In this document: in pieces, positions 44,708-54,104 of the stretch
How positions within the stretch are numbered: the stretch's first letter is position 1
How the letters are laid out: each line of letters opens with the position of its first letter
Source: Pseudidiomarina piscicola
GTDB taxonomy: Bacteria > Pseudomonadota > Gammaproteobacteria > Enterobacterales > Alteromonadaceae
DNA: 64,000 nucleotides
Direction: 5' to 3'
Assembly: GCF_902806985.1 (NCBI RefSeq)
Contig: NZ_CADCXY010000006.1
Coordinates: forward strand, 1-64,000
Notes under the pieces: generated by a model
Told to the model about the DNA's origin: nothing
Database searches by the model: none
The model's input: only the letters and a program-made list of their open reading frames with translations
Translations under genes and position numbers: made by a program

Positions 44708-46387
44708 TTAAATGCTAATGCGTTTATAGTGGCGGTATTCAGGTGACCAAAAATGAGCATTAATACGCTGAGTGAGCGTGTCATCGCTGATCTCGAGTGC
44801 GTTTCCTTCGTCTTGTGCAACTTTACCAACCGCGAAGGCGATACGTTTGCTGAGCTCACCAATGTCGGTTAATGGCGGTAATAACGGCGCATTGACATCG
44901 CTGGCGCGAGGCGACGCTTCGGCAAGCGTGTTACTTGCGGCGATTAACATAGCGTCAGAAATGACTCGTGATTTAACGGCCAGTACACCTAAACCTATTC
45001 CGGGGAATATATAGCTATTGTTGCACTGCGCAATAGGATACTCGTTGCCGTTAAACTTAATCGGTTCATAAGGGCTTCCGGTTGCGACAATGGCATTGCC
45101 CTCGGTCCATTCGATGACATGCGCCGGGTGCGCTTCAATTTGTCGTGACGGATTCGACAGCGGGAAAATGATGGGTTGGGCCGTATAACTGTGCATTGCT
45201 CGAATCACCTGTTCGGTAAAGAGACCGGGCTGACCAGACACACCAATCAAAACCGTCGGTTTGGCGCAATGCATAACGTCTAGCAACGACGGGTAGTTGC
45301 CACTGTGCTGCCAATCTTTCAATTGCGCTTGCGGCTGTATGAGAGCTGTCTGAAAGTCTCTTAACCCTTCCATACCCTCGGTAAGCAATCCAAAGCGGTC
45401 AACCATATAGATGCGCTGACGTGCTTCGGCATCACTTAACCCTTCGGCGACCATTTGCGCAATAACTTGTTCAGCAATACCGCATCCCGCAGAGCCGGCA
45501 CCGACAAAAGCTACGCGTTGGTCTTTGAGTTGAACACCTTTTGCTTTACACGCAGCAAGCAAGGTACCAACGGTAACCGCAGCAGTGCCCTGAATGTCGT
45601 CGTTGAAGCAGCAAAAATCGTCGCGATACTTCTGCAAAATCGGCATTGCATTTGGTTGCGCGAAGTCTTCAAATTGGATCATGGCTTCAGGCCACCGGCG
45701 TCGCACTGCCAGCATGAATTTTTCAATAAAGGCGTCGTAGCTTTCTTGGTCAATACGCTTGTGCCGCGCGCCCATGTACATTGGATCGTTCAATAACTTT
45801 TCGTTATTGGTTCCGACATCTAAACAAACAGGCAGAGTATAAGCTGGGCTAATGCCGCCGCAGGCGGTATAAAGGCTCAACTTACCGATTGGAATACCCA
45901 TGCCGCCAATGCCTTGGTCGCCTAAGCCAAGAATACGCTCGCCGTCGGTCACCACGATTACTTTCACCTTACGCTTGGTCGCGTTGCGCAAAATATCATC
46001 GATTTGATCACGCTCTTCGTAAGACACAAAGAGGCCGCGCGAGCTGCGATAGATATCGGAAAACTGTTCACAGGCATCGCCCACCGTTGGGGTGTAGATG
46101 ATGGGCATCATCTCTTCTAAGTTATCTTGTAGCAAACGATAAAAAAGTGTTTCGTTGTTGTCTTGAATGGCTCTTAGGTAGATGTGTTTATTCAGTGCTG
46201 TGTCAAAGCTTGAATACTGCATGTAGCAGCGTTGAACTTGCTCTTCTATGGTTTCGTAACGCGGCGGCAGTAGCCCTGTTAGGTTGAACATGGCGCGTTC
46301 TTCACGGGTGAAAGCATTGCCCTTATTCAGCAAGGGGGTTTCTAATAAATTTGGGCCTGCATAGGGAATATACAGCGGATTCTTCAT
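44708..46387 (-). CDS. maeA: NAD-dependent malic enzyme
   Basis: 559 residues, the length of the large SfcA/MaeA-type enzymes. It converts malate to pyruvate, CO2 and NADH. Signatures are [17 protein letters not shown] (active-site Tyr), [50 protein letters not shown] and the nucleotide-binding [16 protein letters not shown]. The start is ATG 46387 with GGAGAATGATTCC upstream. It is followed by the predicted outer-membrane protein gene. Confidence 0.95.
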   Translation of the reverse strand: MKNPLYIPYAGPNLLETPLLNKGNAFTREERAMFNLTGLLPPRYETIEEQVQRCYMQYSSFDTALNKHIYLRAIQDNNETLFYRLLQDNLEEMMPIIYTPTVGDACEQFSDIYRSSRGLFVSYEERDQIDDILRNATKRKVKVIVVTDGERILGLGDQGIGGMGIPIGKLSLYTACGGISPAYTLPVCLDVGTNNEKLLNDPMYMGARHKRIDQESYDAFIEKFMLAVRRRWPEAMIQFEDFAQPNAMPILQKYRDDFCCFNDDIQGTAAVTVGTLLAACKAKGVQLKDQRVAFVGAGSAGCGIAEQVIAQMVAEGLSDAEARQRIYMVDRFGLLTEGMEGLRDFQTALIQPQAQLKDWQHSGNYPSLLDVMHCAKPTVLIGVSGQPGLFTEQVIRAMHSYTAQPIIFPLSNPSRQIEAHPAHVIEWTEGNAIVATGSPYEPIKFNGNEYPIAQCNNSYIFPGIGLGVLAVKSRVISDAMLIAASNTLAEASPRASDVNAPLLPPLTDIGELSKRIAFAVGKVAQDEGNALEISDDTLTQRINAHFWSPEYRHYKRISI

Positions 46388-46440
46388 GGAATCATTCTCC
46401 TGGCGCGAAAAAAGTTGTCGCGTTAATGGCTTTGGTGGCG

Positions 46441-47139
46441 TTAGCGACCGAAGAGTTGCTGTCCCGAGTTCATCAGGATCCAGCTGGTTAAAATGTACTT
46501 ATCATTCGAAACGGGAATGGTGCCGCGATGGGTATGGGTAAAATAGCCAGGTGCAATCACCATTCGCCCTTGCTGTGGCTTAATACTACGTTTTTGATAA
46601 TAAAAGTCAGTACTTCCGCCTTCGTCTACATCATTAAGATAGTACATAAAGAGTAAACTACGATGCAAAGCTTCAACGCTGTTTTGTTCGGGAAAAACCT
46701 CACAGTGCCAATAGTTGTAGTTGCCCTTGCCCCGTTCGTACTTTTGCGCTTGAATTTGACCTAAGCGGTAGAGCAATTGCATGAAGGCGGCTTCATTGCC
46801 GGCAGCAACTTCGTCAAAGTTGTCGTTGGTCAAAGTCACCGGCTGTCCGGTTGTAGGGTGACGTACCTGCAGTGCTACCGGAGCGATGAGTGCGAAGCGA
46901 TATTTTTTGAAATACTCGAGCGCATAGCGCTGTGTGGTTTCAGTAATAATGTCGAGCTGACGTTGGTACTCGGGGTGTTGATTTAAGTACAGGTCGGTAC
47001 TTAGCTTTTTGCTGGTATCAACACCACCCCCGGTGCGTCCGGCCTGCAGGTGAGGGCTGGCGTCGAAGGTTTGCATGAATTGCTTACAAAAGTCAGCACT
47101 TAATGCGTTGTCATAGACCTCGATAAAATCATCCGTCAT
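46441..47139 (-). CDS. 2-oxoglutarate/Fe(II)-dependent dioxygenase, prolyl-hydroxylase-like
   Basis: 232 residues. The iron ligands are visible as His145 and Glu147 in [10 protein letters not shown] and a distal His (202 or 204) in GYFTHTHRG, with Lys214 in NDKYILTSW as the likely 2-oxoglutarate anchor. The N-terminal half has [17 protein letters not shown], typical of prolyl 4-hydroxylase-like proteins. The second ligand is Glu in place of the usual Asp (HxE for HxD). The substrate is unknown. The start shares one base with the stop of the preceding small gene, so both are co-translated. Confidence 0.83.
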   Translation of the reverse strand: MTDDFIEVYDNALSADFCKQFMQTFDASPHLQAGRTGGGVDTSKKLSTDLYLNQHPEYQRQLDIITETTQRYALEYFKKYRFALIAPVALQVRHPTTGQPVTLTNDNFDEVAAGNEAAFMQLLYRLGQIQAQKYERGKGNYNYWHCEVFPEQNSVEALHRSLLFMYYLNDVDEGGSTDFYYQKRSIKPQQGRMVIAPGYFTHTHRGTIPVSNDKYILTSWILMNSGQQLFGR

Positions 47140-47453
47140 TAGTTATCCTCATCGCTGGTCGTTGGCACTGTGGGTTCTGTAGCGAAACAGACAGGCGATT
47201 GTAACTCACCGTCGCACGCTTGTGCATCCTCTAGCTGTAATGCTTCAATAATCCTTTCACGTAAATCTTCAAGATGGACTTCAGTGGTGGCTTTGGTAGC
47301 ACTGAGCAAGGTTAATTTACTTTCTCTGGCGTAACGAAGTAACGGAACGACATGCGGAGGCCCAATCCGAAGATCTATCTGTGCCCGGCACCTATCTGTA
47401 TCAGATTGCACATCAAAAAAGGATTTTATATCAATGATATAACCATGATTCAT
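47139..47453 (-). CDS. Small protein of unknown function paired with the dioxygenase gene
   Basis: About 104 residues from ATG 47453 (MNHGYIIDIKSFFDV); an ATG at 47483 in the same frame adds ten residues. Neither has a strong ribosome binding site. It is a soluble protein with a mixed strand/helix pattern (AQIDLRIGPPHVVPLLRYAR, LEDLRERIIEALQLED) and an acidic Thr/Pro-rich tail containing two Cys. No family is recognised. It overlaps the dioxygenase start by one base. It may be the substrate or a partner of that enzyme, which is speculative. Confidence 0.65.
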   Translation of the reverse strand: MNHGYIIDIKSFFDVQSDTDRCRAQIDLRIGPPHVVPLLRYARESKLTLLSATKATTEVHLEDLRERIIEALQLEDAQACDGELQSPVCFATEPTVPTTSDEDN

Positions 47454-47557
47454 TGTGTTTGACCCATGTCGTAAAAAAGTCATTAAGTTGTCACATGAAT
47501 TACGCTATAGTTAGCCATGCAAATTGATTGGATTACACAACAATAAGAGAATGGACT

Positions 47558-50038
47558 ATGAAACGCCATAATTTAGCACTCGCAGTTTCAGCACTACTTG
47601 CCAGTGGCGCTGCAAATGCAGATATTATTATTTCTGAATACATTGAAGGTAGCAGCAACAACAAGGCTGTTGAATTTTATAACGCAGGTAGTACTGAAAT
47701 TAACCTCAGTACCTATGCCCTTGAAATTTATTCAAACGGCGGCACTGAAGCAGGCAACACTGTTCCGTTAGCGGGAACTCTGCCGGCCAATGGCATTTAT
47801 GTTATCGCCCATCCGTCAGCGAATGCCGAGATCCAAGCGATCGCAGACAAAACCGGTAACCTCTATTACAACGGTAACGATGCGCTGGTATTGAAAAACG
47901 GTGACACCGTTGTCGACTCTATGGGGCAAGTAGGTGTTGATGAGGTTTGGGCGTCTGGTGGTGTGTCCATGAAAGACCAAACCATTCGTCGCAAAGACAC
48001 TATTACAGCCGGCGACACCGACCCAAGTGATGCGTATGCACCGGGTGATGAATTCAACGGCTTCGATATCGATGACATTAGTAATTTAGGTATGCACTTA
48101 GGTTACGGTGAAAGCCAGCCTGAACCTGAACCAGAGCCTGCTCCAGAATTTGGTGCTTGTGGCGATTCAGCGACCTTGATTTCTGCGGTACAAGGTAGTG
48201 GCTTGTCGAGTCCAATGGTTGACTCTGAAGTGGTTATCGAAGCGGTTGTCACGGGTGTCTACTTAGACGGTGAACGTCCGTTAAATGGTTTCTTCTTGCA
48301 AGAGGAAGATGCGGACCAAGACGGTGACGCGACAACTTCTGAGGGTATCTTTGTTTATCATCAAGACACCGCAGTAGCTGCTGGTGACACAGTTCGTCTC
48401 GCTGGTAGTGTTGCAGAGTACTATGATTCAACCCAAGTCAGTAATATCACCAATATCTCAGTCTGTGCTTCGGGAGCGAGCGTCACGCCCGCATCGTTCA
48501 GTGTCCCCGTTGAATCAATGAATGAGTTTGAAGCGATTGAGGGTATGTTGGTAAGTGTTAGCCACCCTGTGATTGTGACTAATACCGACTCACTTGGTCA
48601 ATATGGTGATTTCTGGGTTGCACATGAACGTCTGTATGTGCCGACACAAGTTGCCGCACCGGTTGAAAACAACAACGTTAACGTGCGCTTGAATGGTTTT
48701 TCAATCGACGATGCTCGTAGTGTTACAAACGCGGAAGATGTTCCGTTCCCAGCCGGTGGTTTGAGCGCAATGAACTCGCTACGATTAGGCACCGAGATCA
48801 CCAACCCTACCGGAATCATTAACTACTCATTCAGTGAGTATCGCTTACTGCCTACCGCTGAACTGCAGTACGTTGATACCAACCCGCGTACTGATGCGCC
48901 GGAATTGGCCGCCGAAGGCGATCTCCGAATTGCTTCGTTCAACGTTGAAAACTTTTTTAATGGCGATGGCCAAGGTGAAGGCTTCCCAACCGAGCGCGGC
49001 GCAGATAGCGTAGCTGAGTACGACCGTCAGTTGGCGAAGTTAGTTGCTGCAATCACGAGCATGAACGCCGACATTATTGGCTTAAATGAGATCGAAAATG
49101 ACGGCTTTGGTGACAACAGTGCCATTGCTCAATTGGTTGCTGAAGTGAATGCACAAAGCGATGTTGAATGGGCATTTGTAAGCTTTGGTGATGCTTCCTA
49201 CATCGGTGGTGATGCAATCACCAACGCGCTCATTTATCGTACCGATCGTGTGGCAGAAACAGGCACAGCGGTATTTACCACGGATGTCCCCTTTGACTTT
49301 GGTAGCCGTCCGCCGATTGCGCAAACCTTCCATGATATTGCCAACGAAGACGAAGTTACCGTAGTGGTGAATCATTTCCGTTCTAAAGGTGGTTGTAGTA
49401 ATAGTGCTGCCGAAGGTGACCAAGATAATGGTGACGGCCAAGGTTGCTGGAACGCAACACGGGTGGAAGCAGCAGAAACACTCATGGCGTGGGTTGCTAA
49501 CAATCCAACTGGACGCGCTGTCGACGATGTTATCTTAATCGGTGACTTTAACGCATACGGTATGGAAGACCCTATCCAGGCTTTAGTTGATGGTGGCTAC
49601 ACTGATTTGCAGATGGCTGAGCTGGGTGCGGAAAATCATACTTATGTTTATCAAGGCCTGTCGGGCTCTCTTGATCATGCGTTTGGTTCTGCCAGCTTGA
49701 CTGAAAAAGTTGTGGCGACTGCGAACTGGAACATCAACTCAGATGAGCCAAAAGTATTCGATTACAACACCGAGTTTAAGAGTGAAGTGAATATGGCGAA
49801 CTACTACAACGACGACCCGTATCGTAGTTCAGACCACGACCCAGTTGTGGTTGCCATGACCACTGAGCAAGGCGATACCGGCGATAACGACGGTGGCGAT
49901 CCGGACGTCGATGACGGTGGTTCAGCGCCACCTACAGACGAAGTTCCTAACTTAGATCACGCAACCACCAGTGGTTCGTTCCCTATTTGGCTAGGTTTAG
50001 GTGCGTTGTTCTTAGGTTTAGTCCGTCGTCGGGTTTAA
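47558..50038 (+). CDS. ExeM/NucH-like extracellular nuclease with C-terminal sorting tail
   Basis: About 826 residues from ATG 47558 (MKRHNLALAVSALLASGAANA, a signal peptide); the upstream ATG-like codon at 47528 is not needed. A lamin-tail domain comes first (DIIISEYIEGSSNNKAVEFY). Then follow an OB-like middle region (VVTGVYLDGERPLNGFFLQE) and an endonuclease/exonuclease/phosphatase domain: RIASFNVENFFN, IGLNEIENDGFG, VNHFRSKGG, IGDFNAYGMED and SSDHDPVVV. The C-terminus has SGSFPIWLGLGALFLGLVRR, a hydrophobic helix plus Arg cluster of the GlyGly-CTERM type cut by rhombosortase. Such enzymes degrade extracellular DNA, for nutrition or biofilm turnover. Confidence 0.92.
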   Translation: MKRHNLALAVSALLASGAANADIIISEYIEGSSNNKAVEFYNAGSTEINLSTYALEIYSNGGTEAGNTVPLAGTLPANGIYVIAHPSANAEIQAIADKTGNLYYNGNDALVLKNGDTVVDSMGQVGVDEVWASGGVSMKDQTIRRKDTITAGDTDPSDAYAPGDEFNGFDIDDISNLGMHLGYGESQPEPEPEPAPEFGACGDSATLISAVQGSGLSSPMVDSEVVIEAVVTGVYLDGERPLNGFFLQEEDADQDGDATTSEGIFVYHQDTAVAAGDTVRLAGSVAEYYDSTQVSNITNISVCASGASVTPASFSVPVESMNEFEAIEGMLVSVSHPVIVTNTDSLGQYGDFWVAHERLYVPTQVAAPVENNNVNVRLNGFSIDDARSVTNAEDVPFPAGGLSAMNSLRLGTEITNPTGIINYSFSEYRLLPTAELQYVDTNPRTDAPELAAEGDLRIASFNVENFFNGDGQGEGFPTERGADSVAEYDRQLAKLVAAITSMNADIIGLNEIENDGFGDNSAIAQLVAEVNAQSDVEWAFVSFGDASYIGGDAITNALIYRTDRVAETGTAVFTTDVPFDFGSRPPIAQTFHDIANEDEVTVVVNHFRSKGGCSNSAAEGDQDNGDGQGCWNATRVEAAETLMAWVANNPTGRAVDDVILIGDFNAYGMEDPIQALVDGGYTDLQMAELGAENHTYVYQGLSGSLDHAFGSASLTEKVVATANWNINSDEPKVFDYNTEFKSEVNMANYYNDDPYRSSDHDPVVVAMTTEQGDTGDNDGGDPDVDDGGSAPPTDEVPNLDHATTSGSFPIWLGLGALFLGLVRRRV

Positions 50039-50060
50039 TTCGCTCGAACGGTAAGAACTG

Positions 50061-50093
50061 AAAGCGCCGGCCGATTGGCCGGCGCTTTTTTTG
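50061..50093 (+). terminator. Terminator of the nuclease gene
   Basis: A perfect 12-bp stem AAAGCGCCGGCC / GGCCGGCGCTTT with a GATT loop is followed by a U-tract. It lies 22 bases behind the stop. Confidence 0.92.
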
Positions 50094-50206
50094 TTGGAGA
50101 AGTCTATCGGCTAACCACAAGTGGCGATTGACTTTGCGGCTGACAAAAGCAATTATAGACTGATTAAAAACACCTTAATTTTTACCTAAAAACAATGAGA
50201 AACAGA

Positions 50207-52369
50207 ATGAAAAAGTCACTCCTTGCATTGGCTCTTGTGAGCATGAGCTCTGCCGCCATCGCAGATGAAGGCATGTGGATGCCGCAACAGCTACCAGAAA
50301 TCGCCAGTAAGTTAAAAGCTGCTGGGTTAGAGCTTGATCCAAACGACCTGACAAAGTTAACCGAATTCCCGATGGGAGCAGTCGTTAGCTTGGGCGGATG
50401 TTCGGCGTCGTTCGTATCGCCCAAAGGCTTAGTAGTGACCAATCATCACTGTGTTTATAACAGCATTGCCTACAACTCGACGCCAGAAAACGACCTATTA
50501 GCGAATGGCTTCTTAGCTGCGTCGATGGAAGATGAAGTGGCTGCGGCGCCAGGGTCACGTATTTATGTCACCAAGGCCGTCGAAAATGTCACCACCCAAG
50601 TCGTTGATGCTGAAACATCTCAACTTACCGGTAAAGCTCGTGTAGATGCGATTGAAGAGAACTATAAAACGATCGTTGCCGAGTGTGAGCAAGATCCTGG
50701 TCACCGCTGTTCTGTCTCGTCTTTTTACGGTGGTTTGGAATATTATTTAATTAAGCAACTCGAAATCAAAGATGTACGACTCGTGCATGCACCAGCCGAA
50801 GGGGTAGGTAAATTTGGGGGTGATACGGACAACTGGATGTGGCCACGCCATACCGGAGACTATTCTTTTTACCGCGCGTACGTGAGCCCCGAAGGCGAGT
50901 CAGCTGCGTTTGCTGAAGAGAATGTGCCTTATCAACCTGAGCATCATTTAACGATTGCTAGTGATGCGTTAAACGAAGGTGATTTTGTAATGGCGCTTGG
51001 GTATCCGGGCCGCACCAACCGTCACCGGTTGCCGAGTGAAGTCGAAAATACCTTTGAATGGAGCTACCCAAATACCGTTCAACGTTTCCAAGAAAATTTG
51101 GCAATTATTGCCGAGCAAACCGCAGACAACAAAGATGCAGAACTAAAATATGCCAGCCGTGTGGCCGGTCTGAACAACTACCTGAAAAACCGTCAAGGAA
51201 TGTTAGACAGTTTTGCCAACTCTGACTTACTAGAGCGCAAGCAGGCCGAGCATGCTGCATTGACCAAGTGGGTTAACGCGAGTGCCGATAATGGTGCGGC
51301 TTATGCGGATGACTTAAAAGCGATTGAAAAACTACTTGCCGAGCGCCATGCTGAAAGTCGTGAAGGTTACTATCGCTCACTGGCAACCCCGCGTTTGATG
51401 GGGCTTGCAGCGGTTTTATATAAGCTCAGCCAGGAGCGTAGTAAGCCTGATGCCGAGCGTGAAGCGGGCTATCAAGAACGTGATTTTCCGCGTTATGAAG
51501 CCTATGTCGCAGGGTTTGAACGCAGCTTTGACGCTAGCGTGGAAATGGCGTTAGATTTTTATAATCTAAAAAACTACCTGCAAGTTCCGCAAGCTCAGCG
51601 CGATGAAGACTTCGATGCAGCATTAGGCCTTAAAGCGAAAATGTCGGATGCGGAATTACGTGGTTTGATTGCAAGTTGGTATGCGCAAACGAACCTGACT
51701 GAGCTCACGGTGCGTAATCAGTTGTTGGCTGCAACACCAAGCGAGTTTGCGAGTCAGGACGATGTTTTTGTTAAAGCAGCGGTAGCAATTTACCCCGAAC
51801 AGCAAGCTCAGCAAGATGAAGCTGAAGAGTTATCGGGTAAAATTCAAGCGGCTTATGCAAATTATATGCGTGCCAAAATCGCCTTTATGCGTGAACAGGG
51901 CGAAGCGGTTTACCCAGACGCAAATAGTACCTTGCGTGTCACTTACGGCACCGTGACAGGTCGCGATCATGGCACCTACGACGGTACCGCGTGGACTGCG
52001 TTTACTACGTTACGAGGCATCCAAGAGAAAGCCACAGGTGAAGGCGAGTTTAATGCACCGGCCGCCCAGCTTGAAGCAATCAAGAACCAAGACTACGGTG
52101 ATTATGCGGTAGCAAGCTTGAATTCTGTACCAGTCAACTACTTAGCGACATTAGATATTACCGGCGGTAACTCTGGTTCCGCGGTACTTAATGGTAAAGC
52201 CGAACTTGTTGGCTTAGCCTTTGATGGAACGCTTGATTCGATTATCTCGGACTGGGATTTCAATATTGATAATACGCGCTCAATTCAGGTCGATAGTCGT
52301 TTCATGCTTTGGCAAATGGAACACGTCGATGGCGCTGATAATTTATTGAAAGAACTAGGTATTCACTAA
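50207..52369 (+). CDS. S46-family dipeptidyl-peptidase
   Basis: About 720 residues from ATG 50207 (MKKSLLALALVSMSSAAIA, a signal peptide); ATG 50195 is an alternative with no better ribosome binding site. The family start motif is DEGMWMPQQLPEI. The catalytic His is in LVVTNHHCVY, and the nucleophile Ser656 in the GGNSGSAVLNG loop follows VNYLATLDITG. S46 enzymes (DPP7/DPP11) remove dipeptides from peptide N-termini in the periplasm. KFGGDTDNWMWPRHTGDYSF is a further family signature. Sequence alone does not let me decide between DPP7- and DPP11-type specificity. It is a single gene with a terminator directly behind. Confidence 0.92.
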   Translation: MKKSLLALALVSMSSAAIADEGMWMPQQLPEIASKLKAAGLELDPNDLTKLTEFPMGAVVSLGGCSASFVSPKGLVVTNHHCVYNSIAYNSTPENDLLANGFLAASMEDEVAAAPGSRIYVTKAVENVTTQVVDAETSQLTGKARVDAIEENYKTIVAECEQDPGHRCSVSSFYGGLEYYLIKQLEIKDVRLVHAPAEGVGKFGGDTDNWMWPRHTGDYSFYRAYVSPEGESAAFAEENVPYQPEHHLTIASDALNEGDFVMALGYPGRTNRHRLPSEVENTFEWSYPNTVQRFQENLAIIAEQTADNKDAELKYASRVAGLNNYLKNRQGMLDSFANSDLLERKQAEHAALTKWVNASADNGAAYADDLKAIEKLLAERHAESREGYYRSLATPRLMGLAAVLYKLSQERSKPDAEREAGYQERDFPRYEAYVAGFERSFDASVEMALDFYNLKNYLQVPQAQRDEDFDAALGLKAKMSDAELRGLIASWYAQTNLTELTVRNQLLAATPSEFASQDDVFVKAAVAIYPEQQAQQDEAEELSGKIQAAYANYMRAKIAFMREQGEAVYPDANSTLRVTYGTVTGRDHGTYDGTAWTAFTTLRGIQEKATGEGEFNAPAAQLEAIKNQDYGDYAVASLNSVPVNYLATLDITGGNSGSAVLNGKAELVGLAFDGTLDSIISDWDFNIDNTRSIQVDSRFMLWQMEHVDGADNLLKELGIH

Positions 52370-52389
52370 TAAAATTAGTGGTTTATTGA

Positions 52390-52418
52390 AACACCGCCCA
52401 TTGAGGCGGTGTTTTTTT
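52390..52418 (+). terminator. Terminator of the S46 peptidase gene
   Basis: The stem ACACCGCC / GGCGGTGT with the loop CATTGA is followed by seven T, 21 bases behind the stop codon. Confidence 0.92.
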
Positions 52419-52471
52419 ATCCGCACAGTGTCACTAATGAACGGTTTCCAGCGTCTATACTCTAACGAGTA

Positions 52472-52487
52472 GGCGAAATGATTCGCC
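52472..52487 (+). promoter_or_regulatory. Leader hairpin just before the DUF3300 ribosome binding site
   Basis: A perfect GGCGAA / TTCGCC hairpin with the loop ATGA ends four bases before the CGGAGG ribosome binding site. A TATACT -10-like box is at 52456-52461 without a clear -35. The hairpin may stabilise the mRNA 5' end. Confidence 0.35.
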
Positions 52488-52503
52488 AAACGGAGGTGAT
52501 CTC

Positions 52504-54039
52504 ATGTTCAAACTAAGCATGGCCAAAGCGCCGTTTTTTAAATTTAGTGTGTTATCGCTGGCACTTGCGACGTCGGTCGGTTGCACCGCGATAACCACCG
52601 CACATGCCGAGTCGGAAAGTTACTCGGTTAGCACCACCAACGGTGTTTACAGCCAAGCTGACTTAGATCGCATGCTAGCGCCAGTGGCGTTATACCCTGA
52701 TAGCCTGCTGTCACATATTCTAATAGCTGCTACTTACCCGTTAGAGGTTGTTCAAGCCGAGCGGTGGACCCGTCGAAACGATCACTTATCAGCGCAACAA
52801 GCCCTTGAGCAGGCTGATAACGAAAGCTGGGATCCCAGCGTTAAAGCACTGGTTGCGACGCCTGACGTACTCAAGCAGATGAGTGAAAACCTCGAATGGA
52901 CCCAAGCCGTGGGCGAAGCATTCATAGCGCAACAAGAAGACGTATTAGCCAGTATCCAGGTGCTCCGTGATAAAGCCTATATCGCCGGTAATTTACGCAG
53001 TGATGAAACCGTAACGGTGGCGCGCCAAGAACGCACTATTCGTATTGAAACAGTGCGCCGTGAATACGTTTACGTCCCCGTTTATGATGCACGTTATGTT
53101 TATGGGCCATGGTGGCATAGAACACCACCGGTGTACTGGGGCTATCCAGGTTTGTCTGTCTCACTTGGTAGCGGTATCCGCTGGTCGTTCTCGTATCATG
53201 TACCACAGTGGTATTTCTTTAGCGATTTCTACTGGCCCAACCGTTATGTCGTTGTGCATCACCACCATTATCATAATCGTGACCGCCGTGATCATCGTCG
53301 TGACCGTCGCGATTATCGGCCCACGCCAAATGATGGCGACCGATGGCGTCATGATCCTCGCCATCGCCGCAATGTAGACTATCGACATCGCGAGCTGGTG
53401 CAAAACCCGCCACCGCGTATAGGTAAAGAGTCGCCGGGTCGTGTGGTCGGAGCGCCGGTAAAAGACACGCGCCCACCGCAGGTTGAAGTGCGTCGACGTT
53501 TACTAGAAGCCGAAGCGCAGCCGCGCATGCGTCGGGTTGGCGAAGGTGGTCGTGTCGCAGCTAAGCCGGGTGAGGTGGAACAAAAACCAACCACACCTGT
53601 CATGCGTCAACAGCCATTTTATGAGCAAAAACCGGTGGAGCCGGTAATGCGTCAGCAGCCGCGGTTTGAGCCGAAGCCAAGTGAGCCGGTGATGCGTCAG
53701 CAGCCGCGGTTTGAGCCGAAGCCAAGTGAGCCGGTGATGCGTCAGCAGCCGCGGTTTGAGCCGAAGCCAAGTGAGCCGGTGATGCGTCAGCAGCCGCGGT
53801 TTGAGCGAAAGCCAAGTCAGCCGGTAATGCGTCAGCAGCCGCGGTTTGAGCCGAAGCCAAGTGAGCCGGTGATGCGTCAGCAGCCGCGGTTTGAGCGAAA
53901 GCCAAGTCAGCCGGTAATGCGTCAGCAGCCGCGATTTGAGCCGAAGCCAAGTCAGCCGGTAATGCGTCAGCAGCCGACGATGGAAGCGAAGCCAGTACGC
54001 CAGCCAACAAAGAGTAAAGAAGCTAGTCATATCGATTGA
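52504..54039 (+). CDS. DUF3300-domain exported protein with Pro/Arg-rich tandem-repeat tail
   Basis: 511 residues with a strong GGAGGTGAT ribosome binding site. The N-terminus is a signal peptide with a possible lipobox Cys (LALATSVGC). DUF3300 follows, with LDRMLAPVALYPDSLLSHIL in pieces, ATYPLEVVQAERW, NESWDPSVKALVATPDVL and PPVYWGYPGLSVSLGSGI. A His/Arg/Asp-rich stretch (HHHHYHNRDRRDHRRDRRD) comes next. Last is a tail of nine VMRQQP-type 15-residue repeats encoded at 53599-54003. The DUF3300 function is unknown. The tail is probably extended and strongly basic. The tail DNA is nearly identical between units, so its copy number probably changes. Confidence 0.85.
   Translation: MFKLSMAKAPFFKFSVLSLALATSVGCTAITTAHAESESYSVSTTNGVYSQADLDRMLAPVALYPDSLLSHILIAATYPLEVVQAERWTRRNDHLSAQQALEQADNESWDPSVKALVATPDVLKQMSENLEWTQAVGEAFIAQQEDVLASIQVLRDKAYIAGNLRSDETVTVARQERTIRIETVRREYVYVPVYDARYVYGPWWHRTPPVYWGYPGLSVSLGSGIRWSFSYHVPQWYFFSDFYWPNRYVVVHHHHYHNRDRRDHRRDRRDYRPTPNDGDRWRHDPRHRRNVDYRHRELVQNPPPRIGKESPGRVVGAPVKDTRPPQVEVRRRLLEAEAQPRMRRVGEGGRVAAKPGEVEQKPTTPVMRQQPFYEQKPVEPVMRQQPRFEPKPSEPVMRQQPRFEPKPSEPVMRQQPRFEPKPSEPVMRQQPRFERKPSQPVMRQQPRFEPKPSEPVMRQQPRFERKPSQPVMRQQPRFEPKPSQPVMRQQPTMEAKPVRQPTKSKEASHID
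53599..54003 (+). repeat. Nine tandem 45-bp repeats inside the DUF3300 gene
   Basis: The unit encodes VMRQQPRFEPKPSEP. Units 2-4 and 6 are of this type, 5 and 7 read RFERKPSQP, 8 reads RFEPKPSQP, and the outer units 1 (FYEQKPVEP) and 9 (TMEAKPVRQ) have diverged. The alternation of E-type and R-type units suggests duplication of blocks of two. Because 45 is a multiple of three, copy-number changes keep the frame. Confidence 0.92.
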
Positions 54040-54042
54040 AGA

Positions 54043-54076
54043 GCAAAAAAAAGCACGCTGCTGGGCAGCGTGCTTG
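54043..54076. terminator. Bidirectional terminator between convergent genes
   Basis: A perfect 10-bp stem AAGCACGCTG / CAGCGTGCTT (54051-54060 and 54066-54075) with a 5-base loop lies between the DUF3300 and M16 genes. The minus-strand transcript has the longer U-tract (eight), so it chiefly terminates the protease gene. Confidence 0.87.
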
Positions 54077-54104
54077 ATTGAAAGCAGTGGTTGAGAATGT
54101 CTCG

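Noticed and set aside
47488-47511. TTGTCA and TATAGT as promoter of the nuclease gene
   Set aside because: The spacing between the two boxes is only 12 bases, too short for a sigma-70 promoter.
53503-54030. Long minus-strand open frames opposite the DUF3300 repeats
   Set aside because: They follow automatically from the 45-bp periodicity and have no start signal or known domain.
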